A DNA stretch of 64,000 nt from positions 2,855,001 to 2,919,000 of the forward strand of contig NZ_JACCBF010000001.1 in NCBI RefSeq assembly GCF_013409625.1, written 5' to 3'. Each line of letters starts with the position of its first letter. Position 1 is the first letter of the stretch. The notes under the pieces were generated by a model that searched no databases, was not told where the DNA came from, and saw only the letters and a list, made by a program, of their open reading frames with translations. The stretch comes from Nocardioides kongjuensis. GTDB taxonomy: Bacteria > Actinomycetota > Actinomycetes > Propionibacteriales > Nocardioidaceae. Of this stretch, positions 60,316 to 64,000 are shown piece after piece. The translations under genes and the position numbers were made by a program.

Positions 60316-61011
60316 TCAGCCGTCGGCGCAGAACCGCTCCGACAACGCGTAGCGCAGCAGCGCGACGTCACCGATCGCCCGCGTCTCCACGAGCTCGGCC
60401 CGGCTGCCGGCGTGCCACGGGAACCCACCGTCGCCGACGAACCGGCGGGCCCGCGAGTCCCCCACGAAGAAGGGCGCGACGACCAGCTGCAGCTCGTCGG
60501 CGAGCCCCGCGGTGAGGAACTGGGTGTGCACCGTCCCGCCGCCCTCGACCATCAGGCGTCGTACGCCGCGCGAGCCGAGGTCGGCCACCAGTGCCTCCAT
60601 CCGCACCTCGGCCCCCAGGCCCACCACCTTGGCCTCGGCACCGACCCGGCTCTCGAGCTCGGGGACCGTCGCGTCCGGGCAGTAGACGACCTTCTCGCCC
60701 TCGCCGTGGGTGAAGAACCGGGCGTCCGGGGCGAGGTCGCCCCGGCAGGTCAGGGTCACCTTGACCGGGCCGACGGGCAGGCCGGCCGCGACCCGGCGCC
60801 GACGTCGCTCCTCGGAGCGGACCTGCAGCCGTGGGTCGTCCTTGCGGACCGTCTCGGCGCCGACGAGGATCGCGTCGCAGCCCGCCCGCACGCCGTCGAC
60901 CCGGTCGAAGTCGGCGTCGTTCGACAGCAGCAGCCGCTCCTCGCCGGCACTGTCGAGGTAGCCGTCGAGGGAGATGCAGCAGCTCAGGAGGACGTACGGC
61001 CGCTGACCCAT
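60316..61011 (-). CDS. RibD C-terminal-type (DHFR-like) reductase of the pterin-type operon
   Basis: Protein of 231 residues. It opens with RPYVLLSCCISLDGYLDSAGEERLLLSNDADFDRVDGVRAGCDAILVGAETVRKDDPRL, the RibD_C signature, and ends with the GGGTVHTQFLTAGLADELQLVVAPFFVGDSRARR strand pair that binds NADPH. The ATG at 61011 follows GGAAGGAGG. It overlaps the membrane-protein gene by 28 bp and is last in an operon with a 6-pyruvoyl-tetrahydropterin synthase-like enzyme, so it probably reduces a pterin or related aminopyrimidine. Confidence 0.88.
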   Translation of the reverse strand: MGQRPYVLLSCCISLDGYLDSAGEERLLLSNDADFDRVDGVRAGCDAILVGAETVRKDDPRLQVRSEERRRRRVAAGLPVGPVKVTLTCRGDLAPDARFFTHGEGEKVVYCPDATVPELESRVGAEAKVVGLGAEVRMEALVADLGSRGVRRLMVEGGGTVHTQFLTAGLADELQLVVAPFFVGDSRARRFVGDGGFPWHAGSRAELVETRAIGDVALLRYALSERFCADG

Positions 61012-61859
61012 GCGGGGCCTCCTTCCAGTGCCAGGATGCCGGGCAGGGTCGCGACGAGCGACATCACGCCGTAGACGACCGCGACCTCGACGCCGGTCGT
61101 CGCACCGAGCCCGGCGGTCCCGAACGCCCATGCCGCGGCCCCCTCCCGCGGTCCCCAGCCGGCGATGCTCAGCGGGAGTGCCGAGGCCAGCAGGACGAGG
61201 AGCGCCAGCGCCAGCAGGTGGGGCGTGGACGCGGTGACCCCGGCGGTGCGCGCCGCGACGAGGAACACGAGCACGTGGCCGCCGGCCGCGAGCGCGGAGA
61301 GCAGCAGCACCTCCGGCCACACCCCGTGCAGGGCGGTGCCCGCCTCGCGCCGGACCGGCGCAGCTGCGAGCAGGGCGAGGCCGAGGAGCACCAGCACGGC
61401 GAGCCCGGCGAGCGCCCAGCCGTGCAGCGCCGGCGGCAGCAGAGGTACGGCGGCCGCCGCGAGCGCGACCTGCACCACCTGGCCGCTGGCCCGGTCCCAG
61501 ACCACCGAGCGCAGCCCGCGCCCGAGCGCCCCCGCGTCCCGTCCGTGCCGGTAGCCGCGGTGCAGGTCGCCGAGCACCCCACCGGGCAGGGTCGCGTTGA
61601 GGAGCTGGGCGCGGTAGCAGCCGCGGTAGGCCTCGCGGAACGGGATCGCCATGCCGAGCCCGGTCGTCAGCAGGCTCCAGCGTCGGGCGCAGCACGCCGT
61701 CGTCGCGGCCGTCACGACCAGCGCGACGGCCAGTGCACGCGGGTCGGTGTGCGCCAGCCCGTCGAGGAACGGCCGCGCGCCCAGGCGGACGGCGAGCACG
61801 ACCAGGATCGCGATCCCGGCGACCAGCCGGATCCGCGGCCCGAGGCTCGTCTCGTCGAT
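60984..61859 (-). CDS. UPF0104 / lysylphosphatidylglycerol-synthase-TM-type membrane protein, probable ATC start
   Basis: Protein of about 291 residues with seven or eight membrane helices, of the LPG_synthase_TM group that often accompanies glycosyltransferases. The first helix (RLVAGIAILVVLAVRLG) lies upstream of the only standard start, GTG 61799. No ATG, GTG or TTG occurs in frame between that GTG and the TAG stop at 61889. The ATC at 61859 has GGAGAGGAG 6 nt before it, so it is the likely initiation codon. The frame is the same as that of the preceding glycosyltransferase, whose stop is 27 bp upstream, so readthrough fusion is a second possibility. Confidence 0.75.
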   Translation of the reverse strand: MDETSLGPRIRLVAGIAILVVLAVRLGARPFLDGLAHTDPRALAVALVVTAATTACCARRWSLLTTGLGMAIPFREAYRGCYRAQLLNATLPGGVLGDLHRGYRHGRDAGALGRGLRSVVWDRASGQVVQVALAAAAVPLLPPALHGWALAGLAVLVLLGLALLAAAPVRREAGTALHGVWPEVLLLSALAAGGHVLVFLVAARTAGVTASTPHLLALALLVLLASALPLSIAGWGPREGAAAWAFGTAGLGATTGVEVAVVYGVMSLVATLPGILALEGGPAWVSGRTSS

Positions 61860-61886
61860 GGCCGGCTCCTCTCCCGTGTCTCCGTG

Positions 61887-62891
61887 CTACCCGTTGCCCA
61901 TGAGTACGGCGGCCGGCGCGATCCGGTTCAGCACCCGCTCCACCTCGCTCGCCGTGCCGGCCCACGACCCCAGGCGCTGCCGGCGCCGGGCCGCGGCAAC
62001 CCGCCACCGCGCACGCAGGCGGTCATCGCCCAGCCAGGACCGCAGCGCGGCCGCCAGAGCGGCCGGGTCGCCGACGGGGACGAGCACACCGGCCCTCCCC
62101 AGCACCTCGGGGTGCCCGCCGACGTCCGTCGCGATCGCCGGCAGGCCGCGGGCCAGTCCCTCGGCGAGCGCCATGCCGTAGGACTCCCGGTGCGACGGCG
62201 CCACGACGAGGTCGCTCGCCGAGCGCAGCTCCTCCACCCCGGCCGGCGGGAGCGGGCCGGTGAGCTCGACCCGGCCGGCGACGCCGAGCCGGACGGCCTC
62301 CGCCCGGAAGGCGTCCACGAACGAGGGCACCAGGTCGAGCGCCCCCACGCACCGGCAGGTCCAGGCGAGGTCACGGACCTCGGCGAGCGCGGCGAGCAGG
62401 TCGCCGTACCCCTTGGTGGGGGTGAGCGGCCCGACGACGAGCAGGTTCGAGCCCGCGGCCGATCCGGGGACGAGCGGGCCGGCGTCGACGCCGGGCAGGG
62501 CGGCGTGCACCCGGTCGGCGGGCACGCCGACCTCGTCGACCACCCAGCGGCGGGACCAGCCGCTCGTCGTCACGACGGCGGCCACGGCGCGCAGCACGGT
62601 GGGCTCGGCGGGTCCGGAGCCCGGCATGTGCAGCAGCACCGCCACCCCCAGCCGGCGGCTCTCCTCGACCAGGCAGGTGGTCGCCGAGGCGACGAGCCCG
62701 TCGACGAGGACCACCGCACGGTCGGGGATCCGGGCCAGCACCCGGTCCAGGCCGACCGCACCGACCCGGTGCTCGCGCACCTCGTGTCCCAGCGCCGTCA
62801 GCCCTGCGACCAGCCGGCGGTCGTAGACGTTCCCGCCGCTCGGCCGCCGCGGGTCGTCGACGCCGTCGGGCACCAGGACGTGGAGCCTCAC
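61887..62891 (-). CDS. GT4-type glycosyltransferase
   Basis: Protein of 334 residues. The GT-B fold is seen in [31 protein letters not shown] at the N-terminus, [20 protein letters not shown] in the middle, and [35 protein letters not shown], which is the GPGTF donor-binding motif with its E-x7-E. It starts at GTG 62891, overlapping the pterin synthase stop by 4 bp. It probably transfers a sugar to the product of the adjoining pterin-type enzymes, or acts on a lipid with the following membrane protein. Confidence 0.9.
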   Translation of the reverse strand: MRLHVLVPDGVDDPRRPSGGNVYDRRLVAGLTALGHEVREHRVGAVGLDRVLARIPDRAVVLVDGLVASATTCLVEESRRLGVAVLLHMPGSGPAEPTVLRAVAAVVTTSGWSRRWVVDEVGVPADRVHAALPGVDAGPLVPGSAAGSNLLVVGPLTPTKGYGDLLAALAEVRDLAWTCRCVGALDLVPSFVDAFRAEAVRLGVAGRVELTGPLPPAGVEELRSASDLVVAPSHRESYGMALAEGLARGLPAIATDVGGHPEVLGRAGVLVPVGDPAALAAALRSWLGDDRLRARWRVAAARRRQRLGSWAGTASEVERVLNRIAPAAVLMGNG

Positions 62892-63286
62892 AGCGACCGC
62901 TCGTAGCTGGCCCACGCGACGTGCGACTCGTGCAGCGTCACCGTGATCGTCGCGAGCGTCCGGCCACCCGGGCCGAGGTCGCCGGAGCCGGCGCGCTCGG
63001 CCAGCCGGTCGGCCACCCAGCGGGCGAGCACCTCGGTCGAGCTGTTCTGCCCGGCGAGCAGGTCCTCGTCGTCGAGGTTGCGGTAGTGCAGCCGCCCGAG
63101 CACCTCCCGCACGACGTCGGTGGCGCGGCCGATGTCGACGAGGATCCCGTCGGCGTCGAGGTCGGTGCCGGCGAAGGTCGCGTCGACGACGTACGTCGCG
63201 CCGTGCAGCCGCTGCGCAGGTCCGAACACCTCTCCGGTCAGGCTGTGCGCGATCATGATGTGGTCGCGGACGGTCACCCGGAACAT
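62888..63286 (-). CDS. 6-pyruvoyl-tetrahydropterin synthase / QueD-like enzyme
   Basis: Protein of 132 residues. Zinc-ligand histidines are in [13 protein letters not shown] and [15 protein letters not shown], and [26 protein letters not shown] matches the core of the family with the conserved Asp and His. [20 protein letters not shown] text ([11 protein letters not shown]) near the C-terminus is the usual PTPS block. The ATG at 63286 overlaps the stop of the dehydrogenase gene (TGATG). Substrate may be dihydroneopterin triphosphate or an analogue. Part of the five-gene operon. Confidence 0.88.
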   Translation of the reverse strand: MFRVTVRDHIMIAHSLTGEVFGPAQRLHGATYVVDATFAGTDLDADGILVDIGRATDVVREVLGRLHYRNLDDEDLLAGQNSSTEVLARWVADRLAERAGSGDLGPGGRTLATITVTLHESHVAWASYERSL

Positions 63287-64000
63287 CAGGCCTCCTCGTG
63301 GTCGGGGCGCTCGTGGGAGTAGTCGATCAAGTGGCACAGCCCCGGCATGGAGCCGGCGGCGATCCTCGCCATCACCTCGGGCAGCTCGCGGAACGGCGAG
63401 CAGCCGGTCAGCAGGACGTCGAAGCCCGGGTCGCGGAGCAGCTCGAGCGCGAGCGCCAGCCGGTCGCGGTGGCTGCGCGAGTCCCGCCGTGCGGGCGCGA
63501 CCATGCCGACCTGGCTGCTGCGCAGGGTGAGCCGGGAGGAGTGGAACGCCTCGCCGAGCGGCAGGCTGACCGGCCGGTCGCCGTACCAGGACAGGTCGAG
63601 GACGGTGCCCTCCGGCGCGACCAGCTCGAGGGCTCTCCGCAGCCCGGCCTCGGTCGCGCTGGTGTGCACGACCAGGTCGCTGCGCCCGGGGTCGTCGTCG
63701 GCCCCGGCGAAGGCGACGCCCAGGGCGGCGGCCACCTCCGCGCGCCCCGGGTCGGTGTCGACGAGGGTCACGCGCACGCCGGGAACGCCGGCGGCGAGCC
63801 GCGCGAGGCAGCAGCCGACCAGGCCCGCGCCGACGACGGTGATCCGGTCGCCGATCAGCGGCGGGACGTCCCAGAGCGCATTGAGGGCGGTCTCGACGGT
63901 GCCGGCGAGCACTGCCCGTCCCGCGGGGACGCCGTCGGGGACGGGCACGACCGCCGTGGCGGGCACGACGTACGCCGTCTGGTGCGGGTGCAGGCAGAAC
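63286..64000 (-). CDS. Zinc-type (MDR) alcohol dehydrogenase, C-terminal part
   Basis: Partial; the gene continues beyond the right edge, and 238 codons plus the stop are in the window. The Rossmann turn is [20 protein letters not shown] with [19 protein letters not shown], and the C-terminal lobe has [33 protein letters not shown]. Such dehydrogenases use NAD(P)H. It is upstream of and overlaps the pterin synthase gene, so it is part of that pathway, which I would call an undefined pterin or pyrimidine glycoside pathway. Confidence 0.87.
   Translation of the reverse strand, partial: FCLHPHQTAYVVPATAVVPVPDGVPAGRAVLAGTVETALNALWDVPPLIGDRITVVGAGLVGCCLARLAAGVPGVRVTLVDTDPGRAEVAAALGVAFAGADDDPGRSDLVVHTSATEAGLRRALELVAPEGTVLDLSWYGDRPVSLPLGEAFHSSRLTLRSSQVGMVAPARRDSRSHRDRLALALELLRDPGFDVLLTGCSPFRELPEVMARIAAGSMPGLCHLIDYSHERPDHEEA

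Overview
The window is chromosomal DNA from a very GC-rich actinobacterium. The gene content suggests a Nocardioides-like member of the Propionibacteriales: a DUF222/HNH (13E12-type) gene with a mycobacterial-type LexA box, a mycothiol-type maleylpyruvate isomerase fold protein, DUF5994 and DUF6907-like proteins, PucR-type regulators and mostly short SD or leaderless starts. The genus is an inference; no rRNA or marker gene is present.

Region 1 (1-15.4 kb) is ordinary accessory chromosome: two LysE-type exporters (one divergent from an ArgP/LysG-type regulator across a 6-6-6 inverted repeat), TetR plus SRPBCC, a PucR regulator, a two-subunit molybdenum hydroxylase of isoquinoline-1-oxidoreductase type (2Fe-2S subunit and Tat-exported Mo subunit), a lipoprotein hydrolase, an SOS-box-controlled DUF222 nuclease, VOC, RibD-like and EamA proteins, DUF5994, and a LuxR-type response regulator.

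Region 2 (15.7-34.2 kb) looks like one functional unit: S9 peptidase, a second PucR regulator, a GNAT protein, an orphan oligopeptide-binding lipoprotein, an operon of FAD amino-acid oxidase / ornithine cyclodeaminase-like / M19 dipeptidase / CocE-type hydrolase, an opposite operon of C39-like peptidase / S12 hydrolase / prolyl oligopeptidase, and an operon of N-acylamino-acid racemase / second M19 dipeptidase. An 18-bp palindrome of form TTCGTGRCCGGYCACGAA or a degenerate version lies in all five regulatory gaps (15770, 19846, 20796, 27939, 34167). I infer a PucR-controlled regulon for using peptides that contain D-amino acids, with racemisation to L-amino acids through an N-acyl intermediate.

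Region 3 (34.2-56.45 kb) is a 22-kb integrated mobilisable element placed at the 3' end of ychF. A 15-bp direct repeat (ACGTTGAAGCGGAAC) marks both ends and both copies keep the last codons of ychF. It carries a tyrosine integrase, an excisionase-like protein, an XRE regulator and a MobF (TrwC-type) relaxase/helicase but no visible coupling protein or type IV secretion genes. Cargo: a type I restriction-modification operon in the order hsdR-hsdS-GmrSD-like(DUF262-DUF1524-RAMA)-small protein-hsdM; a DUF3024/ribbon-helix-helix-like pair; and, between integrase and ychF, a divergent pair made of a HEPN-like DUF4209 protein and a 1325-residue protein with an N-terminal excisionase-type HTH. The latter pair is the best candidate for an undescribed defence system.

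Region 4 (56.4-64 kb) returns to the chromosome: ychF, a secreted metzincin protease, an MpaB/DUF2236 oxygenase divergent from a TetR regulator, and a tightly overlapping operon of alcohol dehydrogenase, 6-pyruvoyl-tetrahydropterin synthase-like protein, glycosyltransferase, UPF0104-type membrane protein and RibD-like reductase. The membrane-protein gene appears to lack a standard start codon.
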